From Microbulbifer variabilis (GTDB lineage: Bacteria > Pseudomonadota > Gammaproteobacteria > Pseudomonadales > Cellvibrionaceae), in contig NZ_JAIVKI010000004.1 of NCBI RefSeq assembly GCF_020524905.1, forward strand, positions 1 to 64,000: DNA of 64,000 nt, read 5' to 3'. Position numbers and translations under genes: made by a program. Positions 19,844 to 28,851 of this stretch are shown in pieces; the first letter of the stretch is position 1; every line of letters starts with the position of its first letter. The notes under the pieces are model-generated. The model ran no database searches. It saw only the letters and a program-made list of their open reading frames with translations, and was not told the origin of the DNA.

Positions 19844-20584
19844 TCAACCGGAAGAAACCATATCCACAAGCAAGAGAGCGAGAAAGGCAAAGAAGAAGAG
19901 CGCTGTACTCAGCGGTGTCTCTGGGACTTTGTGTGCCTCCTTCAGGAGTTCCTCCGCAGCCAAATACAAAAGAGCTGCAGCCGCAAATGCCAATACCCCT
20001 TCGATCCAACCGCTCGACAGTGCTCTCCCACCCAAATACCCCACAATCGCTCCGATTAGAGGAGAGAAAGCCACGAGAGTCGTCGTCCGTAAACTTCGAA
20101 TCCAAGAATCACCACTTCGTCTAAGCGTCGCACCCATGGATAAACCAAGGGACAATAGTTCAGCCGATAAAGCAATCGCCACCAACAAAGTCTGTTGATT
20201 AGAGCCGCGAGCCGCGGCGGAGGTTACTCCAATTAGCGAACCATCAATAAAAACATCAGTGGTGACAACTCCAATTAGAGTCCACTTCTCTGCCCGACCA
20301 CTTCCACGGGCGAGTCGCTCTGAGACTGCTCGAATCGAGAGCATAAAGATAATACCAGTGGCAAAACCGAATGCGACAGCAAGAGGAACACCTCGATGGA
20401 GTACATCAGGCAGGATCTCAACACCCAATGCCGCGAATACTAAGCCGGCGGCTGTGTGCTGAATATATCCATGAATCGTCGCTGAAGGCGGCCGGAACGC
20501 AGCGATAACACCTCCGACCGCGAGCGAAGTTGCGCAGAGCAAACCATAGACTATGACATATATGAGATAGGTATCACTACCCAC
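19844..20584 (-). CDS. ZIP-family metal transporter, probable cassette gene
   Basis: About 246 residues with seven to eight hydrophobic segments. The helix TTDVFIDGSLIGVTSA corresponds to the metal-binding helix of ZIP transporters, where HNxPEG is usual; here the histidine and glutamate are replaced by Asp, so metal handling may differ or the protein may not carry zinc. The GTG start at 20584 is preceded by AAGGAT; an ATG 13 codons earlier is possible. GC content is higher than in the surroundings. An attC-like site directly downstream suggests capture by the integron. Confidence 0.7.
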   Translation of the reverse strand: MGSDTYLIYVIVYGLLCATSLAVGGVIAAFRPPSATIHGYIQHTAAGLVFAALGVEILPDVLHRGVPLAVAFGFATGIIFMLSIRAVSERLARGSGRAEKWTLIGVVTTDVFIDGSLIGVTSAAARGSNQQTLLVAIALSAELLSLGLSMGATLRRSGDSWIRSLRTTTLVAFSPLIGAIVGYLGGRALSSGWIEGVLAFAAAALLYLAAEELLKEAHKVPETPLSTALFFFAFLALLLVDMVSSG

Positions 20585-20623
20585 GATCAATGATCCTTGA
20601 GTATTACTGTACGCATGCTGCAT

Positions 20624-21656
20624 ACAGCACGGTTAAGCCTGAAGAAGCTAAGCCAAAGAATAGCTAAACTTGTCCCTATTTTTTATGAATACTTCTCTAC
20701 GTACATATTATTCTAGAATGCTAATGAATTTCTGGGCGAATTCTTCTCATGACTAGAAATAATAAATATAATACATTTCCCGCCAGCCACACATAAAATT
20801 GGTTGACTCCATTCAAAATCACTGACCAACAAATTTAGCCAATTTTTTATTCTGGAAATTATACACCCTCAAAAAAATAATAAAGCATTCCTTGCCTTAA
20901 ATTACATCTCCTATTTATATATTTGGAAGGATTCGAATATTTAAGTAGCGCCATCGCAACAATGGGACCATTCGATTTATATTTGATGTTTTTTGAAAAA
21001 AATAGTAACACTCCGAAAAAAAGAAAAGCTATGTTGATATCATAGCTTTAATAAGCTGATACCCTTAGCTTATAATTGTGGACTTTTCAGGCACCTCATA
21101 ACTATTTAACTTGAAATCTTAGCACCACTTTAACTATACAAGGCGCCCATTAACACTAATATGCTTTCATATAATGTTTTACTCAGTGGATACCGGAACA
21201 GAGTGGCTTTGTTCTCACGTAGCATATAGCGCAAAGCGAGGGGAGTGCTGGCGATCCGTCATAGTAACTTGATAGGCGACACAGTAGTTTTTAAATAATT
21301 ATTATTTATTAGTTCACTAGCAGATGGGTAGCCAAGAATACTGGTGTATTTACAACTATTTATACGCAACCAACTTAACACTTTGACCTTTTGCTCATCA
21401 GACATACACTCAAAATTAAACCAATTAAGAACACAAACTACTGTATCATTACCTTAAAGATCATAATCCTCCATTAGATTCAAAATATAATCGCTGTTTC
21501 TCAATTACATATAGCCTTGCAAAATATAACAGATTTTAAATGTTTGCTTATGGACCAAATTATTATCAAAGAAACAATCTGATTCTTTCAAAACCTTAAA
21601 TTTTTTTCAAAAATCACACTTCATAATTTTCCATAATGCTTTATCGTATCACTTAC
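20624..21656. other. AT-rich degenerate region
   Basis: About 1 kb with no supported gene. It contains one attC relic (21194-21285, listed separately) and many stop codons in all frames. The composition and the relic suggest decayed cassettes whose genes can no longer be read. Confidence 0.5.
21194..21285 (-). other. attC relic
   Basis: The run GTGGCTTTGTTCTCACGTAG, then CATATAGCGCAAAGCGAGGG and ATCCGTCATAGTAACTTGATAG parallels the intact attC at 34303-34409 (GCTTTGTGCTAGCG, TATAGCATAAAGCGCGCGG, GTCGGATGCAGCAACTTGTT). The terminal GTTAT has become GATAG, so the core is broken. Confidence 0.55.
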
Positions 21657-22007
21657 CTAAACTTGTGTAGCATTTGTTTTTTTCAGTATAGTGTATTGCC
21701 CTGGTGATACTTTAATAGGCTCAGGAAAACCCTTGCCAAGCACTCTCATGCCTTCATTGTTTTCACCTATGTCATTGTGGAATCCAGAATTAACTACTTT
21801 TTCGAAGTGCGCATATGATTCCCATACTACGATATTAATGTACTTTGATGATCCATCATCTTCTCTATTGATTGATTTGTAAAAAGTGGAGCTGACAAAA
21901 CCTTCTTTTTTGCTGAAGTACAACACGTATTCATCACGCACTTCTTCTGCTATTGTTTCCATTCCATTAGGTACGATGATCGTGTTTATTACGCTAATTG
22001 TTTGCAT
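21657..22007 (-). CDS. ABM-superfamily small protein, cassette gene
   Basis: The 116-residue protein (MQTISVINTIIVPNGMETIAEEV ... FVSSTFYKSI ... YINIVVWESYAHFEKV) has the pattern of the antibiotic biosynthesis monooxygenase (dimeric ferredoxin-like) superfamily: beta strand, helix, then the STFY and NIVVWES strands. Function in this superfamily ranges from monooxygenase to haem degradation and cannot be set here. An attC relic ends 21 bases before its start, so it was a cassette; no attC was found on its 3' side. Confidence 0.65.
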   Translation of the reverse strand: MQTISVINTIIVPNGMETIAEEVRDEYVLYFSKKEGFVSSTFYKSINREDDGSSKYINIVVWESYAHFEKVVNSGFHNDIGENNEGMRVLGKGFPEPIKVSPGQYTILKKTNATQV

Positions 22008-22027
22008 AAAGTAATTCCGATTAATTG

Positions 22028-22113
22028 CATAAAGTTTCCAAAAAGGACAGTCGAAGTGTTTGCGAGTGAAGCGCGCTGCGTAGGCTGGGCGAGCCGGCTT
22101 AGCCTAGTTATAG
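22028..22113 (-). other. attC relic of gene-less cassette copy A
   Basis: CATAAAGTTTCCAAAAAGGA aligns with CATAACGTTGCCAGCAAGGG of the intact sites at 32110 and 33936, followed by GAAGCGCGCTGCGTAGGC and ending CCTAGTTATAG. The R' core TAACG has decayed to TAAAG. Confidence 0.6.
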
Positions 22114-22328
22114 CTGACGCGCGCAGCACTGCCTATTTACTCTTTGCCAGCCAACGATGACTGGCAACTGCCTAGTAAATTTATAGGGAAAAATGGCATA
22201 CTTTCCTCATCAAATAATTCTCTTATTGGCACTCCACACAGAGCTTGTTAAGCTAAAGCGAAGACACTTGAATGAAAATGCGGTGCCAAAATACGGGAGT
22301 GTTTTCTTAACCTTCGTAAATTTTCAGT
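22114..22328 (-). repeat. Gene-less cassette, relic copy A
   Basis: This stretch repeats the sequence found at 32198-32476 and 34024-34302: GCCAGCCAACGATGACTGGC hairpin, AAATTTATAGGGAAAAA, CATACTTTCC, ATTGGCACTCCACA, AAGCGAAGACAC. It has many changes and loses its right end where the TetR gene begins. No open frame is shared by the copies. Confidence 0.7.
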
Positions 22329-22907
22329 TTATTTGTCAGCATAGCAATTCAGAACTTTCTCCAGTATTCCTTTGGCTTCCAGCGCCGCATCAAGTTTTCC
22401 CTGAACGTGAGCCATTGAGATTGCCCCCTCTTTAAGCAGAACGATCAGGCTTGTAATCTCTTCTGTTATTCCCTCTGGAAGAGACAATTCGCCAACATGC
22501 TTTCGAATCAATACCGTTATCCCAGCTTTGTGCTCGGCGCAGGCCCGATGGATTGCATTGTCTTGGTCACCGAATTCAGCGCTGGCATTGATGAAGAAGC
22601 AGCCATTGAAGTGGCCAATATCCGGAACCCGGCTATGAAACCAGTCAGTTAAGGCATTAAACAATTCTAGCAATGCGAGCTTGCCTGCAGGAACATTCTC
22701 CAGCCTCGATATAAGCCAAGTCCGGTAACTGTGATCACGATAACGTATTGCCGCTTCTACCAGATGCTCTTTACTAGGGAAATGGTGATAAAGCGTCTTT
22801 TTAGCTATGCCGGACTCTGCCAGCACCAGATTTACACCCACGGCGTGAATGCCGCGTGTGTAGAAAAATTTAAAGGCGGTACGAACCAACAATTCTTGCT
22901 TATCCAT
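22329..22907 (-). CDS. TetR-family transcriptional regulator
   Basis: About 192 residues. The N-terminal TetR helix-turn-helix reads LLVRTAFKFFYTRGIHAVGVNLVLAESGIAKKTLYHHFPSKEHLVEAA, with the recognition helix KKTLYHHFPSK. The C-terminal part is an all-helical ligand domain. It is divergent from the HPP gene, and an 11-bp inverted repeat between them is a good operator candidate, so it probably represses itself and HPP. The start at 22907 was preferred; an ATG five codons earlier is possible. Confidence 0.9.
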   Translation of the reverse strand: MDKQELLVRTAFKFFYTRGIHAVGVNLVLAESGIAKKTLYHHFPSKEHLVEAAIRYRDHSYRTWLISRLENVPAGKLALLELFNALTDWFHSRVPDIGHFNGCFFINASAEFGDQDNAIHRACAEHKAGITVLIRKHVGELSLPEGITEEITSLIVLLKEGAISMAHVQGKLDAALEAKGILEKVLNCYADK

Positions 22908-22969
22908 CGGCAATATCAACATCAGACCAGATACTCGAATCTTGACACTAGAAGACGAAACTGTCTATC

Positions 22970-22997
22970 CTTAGGTAGACCGATCTGTCTACCTAAG
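22970..22997. promoter_or_regulatory. Inverted-repeat operator between tetR and HPP gene
   Basis: CTTAGGTAGAC and GTCTACCTAAG are perfect inverted repeats separated by CGATCT. A TTGACA at 22942 could be the -35 of the HPP promoter, placing the operator over the start region. Such repeats are typical TetR dimer sites. Confidence 0.8.
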
Positions 22998-23008
22998 AGG
23001 TTTTCCCT

Positions 23009-23491
23009 ATGCACAATCGCCTGATAACTTCACGCCGTTCTGTCTCTTTACTAGCGGGCCTGGGAGCAATGCTGTGTATAACCGCTCTGAGTAGCCTGGG
23101 TAGTGCAATTCAGTCCACCATTTGGTTGATGGCTCCCTTTGGCGCGACAATGGTAATTCTTTTCGGATTGCCGGAAAGCCCACTTGCACAGCCTAGGAAT
23201 ATCATCGTAGGACACCTTCTAACAACCGCGATTGGCCTTTCTGTAGCAGCTTTAGCGGGCGTTACACCCTGGTCTATGGGGTTAGCTGTAGGATTAGCGG
23301 TAAGTTTGATGCTGCTGACCAACACTACTCACCCACCAGCTGGGGCCAATCCTCTGGTCGTTATGCTCGCAGGTGAACACTGGGATTTCCTGTTGATGCC
23401 GGTGGCGGCTGGAACCGTTCTGATTGTGGCTTTCGGGGTGCTATACCACCGGCTTATTTCCGGGCAACGGTATCCGAAGCGATGGTTGTAA
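23009..23491 (+). CDS. HPP-family membrane protein
   Basis: The 160-residue protein has four hydrophobic segments and the family motifs WLMAPFGATMVILFGLPESPLAQPRN and TNTTHPPAGANPLVVML, which contain the HPPAGA signature. HPP proteins are inner-membrane proteins linked to nitrite transport in cyanobacteria and plants; the role here is unknown. It is the only plus-strand gene inside the integron region other than the transposase and intI, and is probably controlled by the divergent TetR gene. Confidence 0.88.
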   Translation: MHNRLITSRRSVSLLAGLGAMLCITALSSLGSAIQSTIWLMAPFGATMVILFGLPESPLAQPRNIIVGHLLTTAIGLSVAALAGVTPWSMGLAVGLAVSLMLLTNTTHPPAGANPLVVMLAGEHWDFLLMPVAAGTVLIVAFGVLYHRLISGQRYPKRWL

Positions 23492-23566
23492 GCAGGGTTC
23501 CTCAGACAAACTGAGCAGCTTGACCGGCAATTATGCCGGGGCCCAGCTCGCTCATTTGCATAACGA

Positions 23567-23729
23567 GGGTGTAGAAAAACTCACCCCCAATTTTCACATT
23601 GCGCTTCTACGTGAAAAATAGCCTACTCATCAGTGAAAACTAAATCAGAGTTCGCGTAGAATCACCATTCTTGGTCAACATTTGATCACACCTGAAGAAT
23701 CATAGGTGTACATTAGTTTTTCAACATCC
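23567..23729. mobile_element. MITE copy 1 (163 bp)
   Basis: Its left end GGGTGTAGAAAAACT and right end AGTTTTTCAACATCC form terminal inverted repeats (13 of 15 positions). It encodes no protein. A second copy lies at 26934-27095. Both sit between two TAACG-like attC core half-sites (left CATAACGA, right TAACGC). Confidence 0.8.
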
Positions 23730-23802
23730 TAACGCTTGGCGCAACGGCGAAGCACATAGTGCTGAGTCCGGCAGCCAAAGGCTGCGTATTGCCGCCACTT
23801 GT
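23730..23802 (-). other. attC of the XRE cassette, left part (split by IS110 element)
   Basis: The site begins TAACGCTTGGCGCAACGGCG and ends GCCGCCACTTGT, where the insertion sequence interrupts it. The missing end TATGCC continues at 24997 beyond the element. Confidence 0.8.
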
Positions 23803-24967
<1,165 letters not shown>

Positions 24968-24996
24968 ATATTTGACAAAGGGCCATAGTCACTTGT

Positions 24997-25007
24997 TATG
25001 CCTAGTT
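24997..25007 (-). other. attC of the XRE cassette, right end
   Basis: TATGCCTAG continues the attC interrupted at 23802. Joined, the end reads CCACTTGTTATGCC, like the other sites in the array. Confidence 0.7.
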
Positions 25008-25071
25008 CTGGGGGGTTACCTGGACCTCAAATGGAACCCCACTTGAAGCTGTAAACTTAATACCCGCAGAT

Positions 25072-25611
25072 TTATGAAATCTCTGGAAGTAAAACCGGGC
25101 TAGCCACAAGTACAAACCCGGTAGACTCTTTGAATTCGTACACTTTCGTTTTTAAACGGATTTGATTCTCCGGCGTTTGCTCCGTGCTTAGCTCAATTTT
25201 TAGCATATTATTTATACGCATTTCGCTTTCAGCGCCTTCCTCATTAAGAAGTTGAATAGATGCCAGCTGTTCATTATTTGAGCTTGCATCTACTTTAAGC
25301 ATAATTGGAGATGCCGTGGAGAAAGAGGCGTATAGAAGAGATGCGCCCCTAAGTACCAATATTGCAGCAATATAATTCTTGATTCGTTTTACGACAGAAA
25401 ATTTTTCTGACTCTTTCACAAGGATATCTTCTGGCACTATTGAAAATGCAGAAGAAATTGATTTGACCGACTCCTGGGACGCATTACCACTTTTCTCGAT
25501 TCGTTGTATCGTTCTTAAGCTAACCGATGCCACTTCAGCAAGCTGCTGCTGACTCCAGGCTCGCGACTTTCGCAGGCTGATAATCTTACTTGTATCTACT
25601 TGCACTTCCAT
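25072..25611 (-). CDS. XRE-family HTH protein with membrane anchor, cassette gene
   Basis: The 179-residue protein has an N-terminal XRE helix-turn-helix (about residues 8-62: ISLRKSRAWSQQQLAEVASVSLRTIQRIEKSG), one hydrophobic segment (about 78-98: NYIAAILVLRGASLLYASF) and a C-terminal domain of about 80 residues. This suggests a DNA-binding protein tethered to the inner membrane with an outer sensor part. Signal and targets are unknown. Its own attC on the left is broken by the IS110 element, so it can no longer be excised from that side. Confidence 0.75.
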   Translation of the reverse strand: MEVQVDTSKIISLRKSRAWSQQQLAEVASVSLRTIQRIEKSGNASQESVKSISSAFSIVPEDILVKESEKFSVVKRIKNYIAAILVLRGASLLYASFSTASPIMLKVDASSNNEQLASIQLLNEEGAESEMRINNMLKIELSTEQTPENQIRLKTKVYEFKESTGFVLVASPVLLPEIS

Positions 25612-25708
25612 TTCTCTGTCCTCTGAAAATTGAACTCAAATTTTCATCGGATCAGCCTTAATTAGTTACGTCATTCTTACGATATTAGTACGAAATTCAT
25701 GCGACAGG

Positions 25709-25771
25709 CATAACGCCTGTATAAATTGTGCCGAAGCGATAGCGTAGGCATCAATTTGATACATTTGTTCT
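25709..25771 (-). other. attC site
   Basis: Begins CATAACGCCTGTATAAATTG, ends CAATTTGATACATTTGTT; the two arms pair. The stop of the next cassette gene (TGA at 25753-25751) lies inside it. Confidence 0.8.
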
Positions 25772-26089
25772 GTGTTGATCTAGTTCGCAATAATAATTAT
25801 AAGCTGGACCAGGATTAATTGGATTCCAGCCTTCGTTTATTGCACTCTTAATACATAACTCAATTAACTTTGGCGCCACAGAGTTTGGATAGCTAGTTAT
25901 TGCAACATCTGGACGCAGCCACTTGAATTCAACCGATAACGTAGAACCTTTTTGGCTATCTAATTCAATAGCAGCAAGCATTTTCCCACCTTGACAAGCT
26001 TGTGTGTAAGTCGGCCGGTCTCGTACGATCCAACGGTACGAATTTCCTTCTACTACAATTTTTCTACTTCCCTTTTTAGGTATACTCAC
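25751..26089 (-). CDS. Hypothetical cassette protein with KGSRKIVV motif
   Basis: The GTG at 26089 follows AAGGAG and gives a 112-residue protein starting MSIPKKGSRKIVVEG. The pattern KGSRKIVV-x-NSYRWIVRDRP, then LIELCIKSAINEGWNP, resembles a small uncharacterised family I have met in several environmental bacteria. No transmembrane segment or signal peptide is seen. Function unknown. An upstream extension into the attC was rejected. Confidence 0.65.
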   Translation of the reverse strand: MSIPKKGSRKIVVEGNSYRWIVRDRPTYTQACQGGKMLAAIELDSQKGSTLSVEFKWLRPDVAITSYPNSVAPKLIELCIKSAINEGWNPINPGPAYNYYCELDQHRTNVSN

Positions 26090-26106
26090 GATAACTCCTT
26101 TGACAC

Positions 26107-26206
26107 AGAACGCCCAGCACACAGGCGGCCGAAATGAAGCAAAGCGCAATGTAGGCCGTCCGGCCCGGCGATTTTCGCAGGGCTTAGGTGCTGCTGTTTG
26201 TTATGT
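26107..26206 (-). other. attC site
   Basis: Begins GAACGCCCAGCACACAGGCG, ends GGTGCTGCTGTTTGTTATG. Inner arms include GTAGGCCGTCCGGCC. CAGCAC and GTGCTG pair. Confidence 0.85.
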
Positions 26207-26237
26207 GCAACCCCTAACATTGGTGATTTTCTCTTAC

Positions 26238-26465
26238 TTACGATTTTTTAAAACCCCAAACCACAAGGGCTAGCCCTATAACAAACATCAAACCAGTAGA
26301 TATTTCTGCACTATCTGTAAACACTACTTTATAATAAGTTCCTGGCTCAGGTTCTACAAATAGACCAACAACATAGCCCCATATATCTAAGGGTAAGAAC
26401 GCAGACAGACCGAAGAATGATAAGGTTAACAGAGTTATTCCTAGTACTTTTGCAGTCTTTTTCAT
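26238..26465 (-). CDS. Small two-helix membrane protein, cassette gene
   Basis: From 26465 the protein MKKTAKVLGITLLTLSFFGL has 75 residues: hydrophobic helices at about 7-25 and 52-72, with a short loop between (FVEPEPGTYYKVVFTDSAEIS). An earlier start would read into the attC. No family recognised. Confidence 0.6.
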   Translation of the reverse strand: MKKTAKVLGITLLTLSFFGLSAFLPLDIWGYVVGLFVEPEPGTYYKVVFTDSAEISTGLMFVIGLALVVWGFKKS

Positions 26466-26491
26466 AAATTTTTTTACGATACTAATTACAC

Positions 26492-26560
26492 ATAACGCCC
26501 GCAGCACACGCGAGCATAGCGAGTCGAGGCCGATAGGCCGGTGTGGCTGCGTTTGTTATG
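26492..26560 (-). other. attC site
   Basis: Begins ATAACGCCCGCAGCACACGC, ends GTGTGGCTGCGTTTGTTATG. The TAA of the core is the stop codon of the gene at 26556. Confidence 0.85.
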
Positions 26561-26918
26561 AGTGAATATCGTGAACAAATTGATGCCTCATAGACTTCGG
26601 CCAACTAGGATAAACTTGAGATAGATGCTCTATTACTTTCAGACCAACATATTTGAAGTCAATTTCATCAAATGTCACGACAGGCATAGCTCCTGACGTA
26701 AGCTTTTCTATCGCCTGCTTGTGAAATCCACAGAATATTGCATAGGACATTATTTCATGCCACTCGTTTACTCTGTCTTGTAGCTTCTCAACACGATCCC
26801 ATGTGGATAAAAGTGTTGGAAAGGTGCCACGACCTTCGCCAATCAACTCACCATCCGAAATGGAAATCTCACGAGGCCAAAAGAGCCTACTTTCCTTGAT
26901 CAGTCTACTGAACTTCAT
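26556..26918 (-). CDS. Hypothetical cassette protein
   Basis: 120 residues (MKFSRLIKESRLFWPREISI ... SWPKSMRHQFVHDIHS), soluble, no recognised domain. Its stop codon is the TAA of the attC core. Its 5' side is next to a MITE copy, which separates it from the attC of the next cassette. Confidence 0.6.
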   Translation of the reverse strand: MKFSRLIKESRLFWPREISISDGELIGEGRGTFPTLLSTWDRVEKLQDRVNEWHEIMSYAIFCGFHKQAIEKLTSGAMPVVTFDEIDFKYVGLKVIEHLSQVYPSWPKSMRHQFVHDIHS

Positions 26919-26933
26919 CTTTACTCATAACGA

Positions 26934-27095
26934 GGGTGTAGAAAAACTCACCCCAATTTTCACATTGCGCTTCTACGTGAAAAATAGCCTACTCATCAGC
27001 GAAAATATAGCCAGAATTCACATAGAATCACCATTTTTGGTCAATATTTGATCGGATCTGAAAAATCATAGATACACTTTAGTTTTTCTACAGCC
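26934..27095. mobile_element. MITE copy 2 (162 bp)
   Basis: Ends GGGTGTAGAAAAACT and AGTTTTTCTACAGCC are inverted repeats (14 of 15). The body closely matches copy 1 at 23567 (shared TTCACATTGCGCTTCTACGT). It is flanked by CATAACGA on the left and TGAACGCC on the right, again the two sides of an attC core. Confidence 0.8.
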
Positions 27096-27205
27096 TGAAC
27101 GCCTCCAGCAGGGGCGGCCGTAGGGTTTAGCGTGCGAAGCGCGCTGCGTAGGCCGTCCAGCCGAGCCCCGAAGGGGCTGGGTGATCCTGCCTGGATTTGT
27201 TAAAT
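27096..27205 (-). other. attC site next to MITE
   Basis: Begins TGAACGCCTCCAGCAGGGGC, ends CTGCCTGGATTTGTTAAAT. It contains the frequent inner motif GCTGCGTAGGCCGTCCAGCC. Confidence 0.85.
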
Positions 27206-27208
27206 GTT

Positions 27209-27556
27209 TCACCACGATGACCAGTGGTATTTATGTACAAGCTTGCCGTCTGCACTGAAACAAAACGCATATTTGCTGGGTAGCTTCAGCGTGTTCTCGT
27301 ACCAAGCTTCTTTAACGCACCCAGAAATCCTTTGTTCTTGAGACTTTTTAAAACCCCGTTCTGGCCCTTCCGTACCATCAGTGACATATGACGGTTCGCC
27401 TGCCAAAGCTAGTAGCTCATCATATGAGCTTCCTATAGGCAATGATTGCATAGCTTCAGTAGGACCATTTTCGCCCAGGAGTATGTAGCCGCACACACCG
27501 AGAACAAATACAAAAAGGCTGAAAGCAAGTACCTTCTTATTCATGAGCACACGCAT
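27209..27556 (-). CDS. Hypothetical exported cassette protein
   Basis: From 27556 (MRVLMNKKVLAFSLFVFVLG) or 27544 the protein has an N-terminal hydrophobic anchor, then a domain with SLPIGSSYDELLALAGEPSYVTDG, a pattern like the SmpA/OmlA-type repeat, and two cysteines (ISGCVKEAW, YAFCFSADG). It ends HKYHWSSW. Probably periplasmic and anchored. Function unknown. Confidence 0.6.
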   Translation of the reverse strand: MRVLMNKKVLAFSLFVFVLGVCGYILLGENGPTEAMQSLPIGSSYDELLALAGEPSYVTDGTEGPERGFKKSQEQRISGCVKEAWYENTLKLPSKYAFCFSADGKLVHKYHWSSW

Positions 27557-27561
27557 GACAT

Positions 27562-27675
27562 TTAACGCCCCGCTCACCCGCACATACTGCGGAGAGCGTT
27601 CTTGTGAAAAGTGGCGCGCAGTGACACACAAAAACGAGCGTAGCAGTATGTGTCGGTGTGCAGCGGTTTGTTAAG
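27562..27675 (-). other. attC site
   Basis: Begins TTAACGCCCCGCTCACCCGC, ends GTGTGCAGCGGTTTGTTAAG. Its long inner arms ACATACTGC and GCAGTATGT pair. Confidence 0.85.
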
Positions 27676-28198
27676 TTTTTTGGTAGTAAGCACGTACAAT
27701 TTCCTTTGCCTGCTCTTCTGTGATCTCATTAAGTGAAACTTGGTTTAGAACTTGACCAGGTTCGCTATATGAACAGGTAACTACTACCGAGTAAATTTCC
27801 TTCTTTCTAGCCGAGCTTGAAGCTTTATTAGCAAAGTGTTGGTACACAGATATTATGTGTTCCCATATTATTATTTCATTTAAAGGGTTTTTATCTCTCC
27901 TGAATCCATCCTCCCACTCCTCATAACTAAGAGGATACACTTCCGATAAGTTGGACATGATAGATTCTATGCGCGCCTTCATTTCCCCTTGGAAAGGCTC
28001 ATGCTGATATTCGCCCTGCTTAAGCTGGGCGCTATTGGCCCAATATTCCTTTCCTTCGTAGCTTACTCGTACCATTCCTGGTCCAATTTGATCAGAAGGT
28101 ACTGTAGAAACATCTCCGGTCTCTACATCTATTACTTCAAAATTTTCAGCCATAACCACACTAGATATTAATAATGAAAGGAAAATTGCTCGATACAT
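27671..28198 (-). CDS. Hypothetical periplasmic cassette protein
   Basis: 175 residues with a signal peptide (MYRAIFLSLLISSVVMA, cleavage before ENF). The mature part has an N-terminal small domain (VIDVETGDVSTVPSDQIGPG) and a helical C-terminal part (EEQAKEIVRAYYQKT). The stop codon is the TAA of the attC core. No family recognised. Confidence 0.65.
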   Translation of the reverse strand: MYRAIFLSLLISSVVMAENFEVIDVETGDVSTVPSDQIGPGMVRVSYEGKEYWANSAQLKQGEYQHEPFQGEMKARIESIMSNLSEVYPLSYEEWEDGFRRDKNPLNEIIIWEHIISVYQHFANKASSSARKKEIYSVVVTCSYSEPGQVLNQVSLNEITEEQAKEIVRAYYQKT

Positions 28199-28207
28199 AA
28201 TTCAAAC

Positions 28208-28292
28208 TTAACGCTCACATTTGGGGCGGCCGGAGCGTAGCGTAGGACGTCCCAGCCGCGTTTTTCGCGGCGGCAACATGTGCTTGTTAGAC
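28208..28292 (-). other. attC site
   Basis: Begins TTAACGCTCACATTTGGGGC, ends AACATGTGCTTGTTAGAC. Inner hairpin CCGCG/CGCGG. Confidence 0.85.
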
Positions 28293-28312
28293 GATTTTTC
28301 GTGTTTTCTGGA

Positions 28313-28666
28313 TCAGGGAGTGCCGGTTATTACAGTGCTTGTCCATTCGACTAAAATCTTTCCATTTGTGGTTAGAACGCTGTATTCAGTATCACCGCTC
28401 CTCCCTGCCTTAACACATATATTAACGGGGACGCCGGGTTGTCCACCTTCAATCTGACTTGCTGCGTACGCTGCACCCACGATGTGTGCGGCTTCACTAA
28501 TCGTTGTTGATAGCCCCAATTCGTTGGCATGATCGGAAACTAGTTTGATTTTCTCGAAGTGATCGAGACCGAAGTCTTTATCCATACCGACTCGAACACA
28601 AGGATCCTGAAGCTCGCAGCCCATAAGAACTCCACTGATGATTATTAGAATACCAATAATACGCAC
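28313..28666 (-). CDS. Putative cassette lipoprotein
   Basis: The GTG at 28666 is preceded by GGAGGA. The 117-residue protein starts MRIIGILIIISGVLMGCELQ, a lipoprotein signal with lipobox LMGC (Cys17). Two more cysteines are in DPCVRVG and NICVKAG. The mature domain has no recognised family. Confidence 0.7.
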   Translation of the reverse strand: MRIIGILIIISGVLMGCELQDPCVRVGMDKDFGLDHFEKIKLVSDHANELGLSTTISEAAHIVGAAYAASQIEGGQPGVPVNICVKAGRSGDTEYSVLTTNGKILVEWTSTVITGTP

Positions 28667-28760
28667 AGCTTTTTATCCTCCACCGTCAATTGCGACAAGG
28701 TGCTGATCTCCGTTGGAGATCATTTTTTTTGAAATTTTGGCAGCAGCACAGCCTGTGCGT

Positions 28761-28851
28761 CTAACGCCCCAATAACCAGCAGCCGGAGCATAGCGTAGAC
28801 TGTCCGGCGGAAGTCCGAAGGGCTGGAGTGAAGTTCATTGGCTGGTTATGA
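28761..28851 (-). other. attC site
   Basis: Begins CTAACGCCCCAATAACCAGC, ends TTCATTGGCTGGTTATG; CCAATAACCAGC pairs with GCTGGTTATG region. Inner motif GCATAGCGTAGACTGTCCGG. Confidence 0.85.

Noticed and set aside
26089..26149. N-terminal extension of the KGSRKIVV protein, and similar extensions at 26507, 27631, 31091, 33483 and 37059
   Set aside because: Each extension translates attC sequence. Starts just inside the cassette are more likely.
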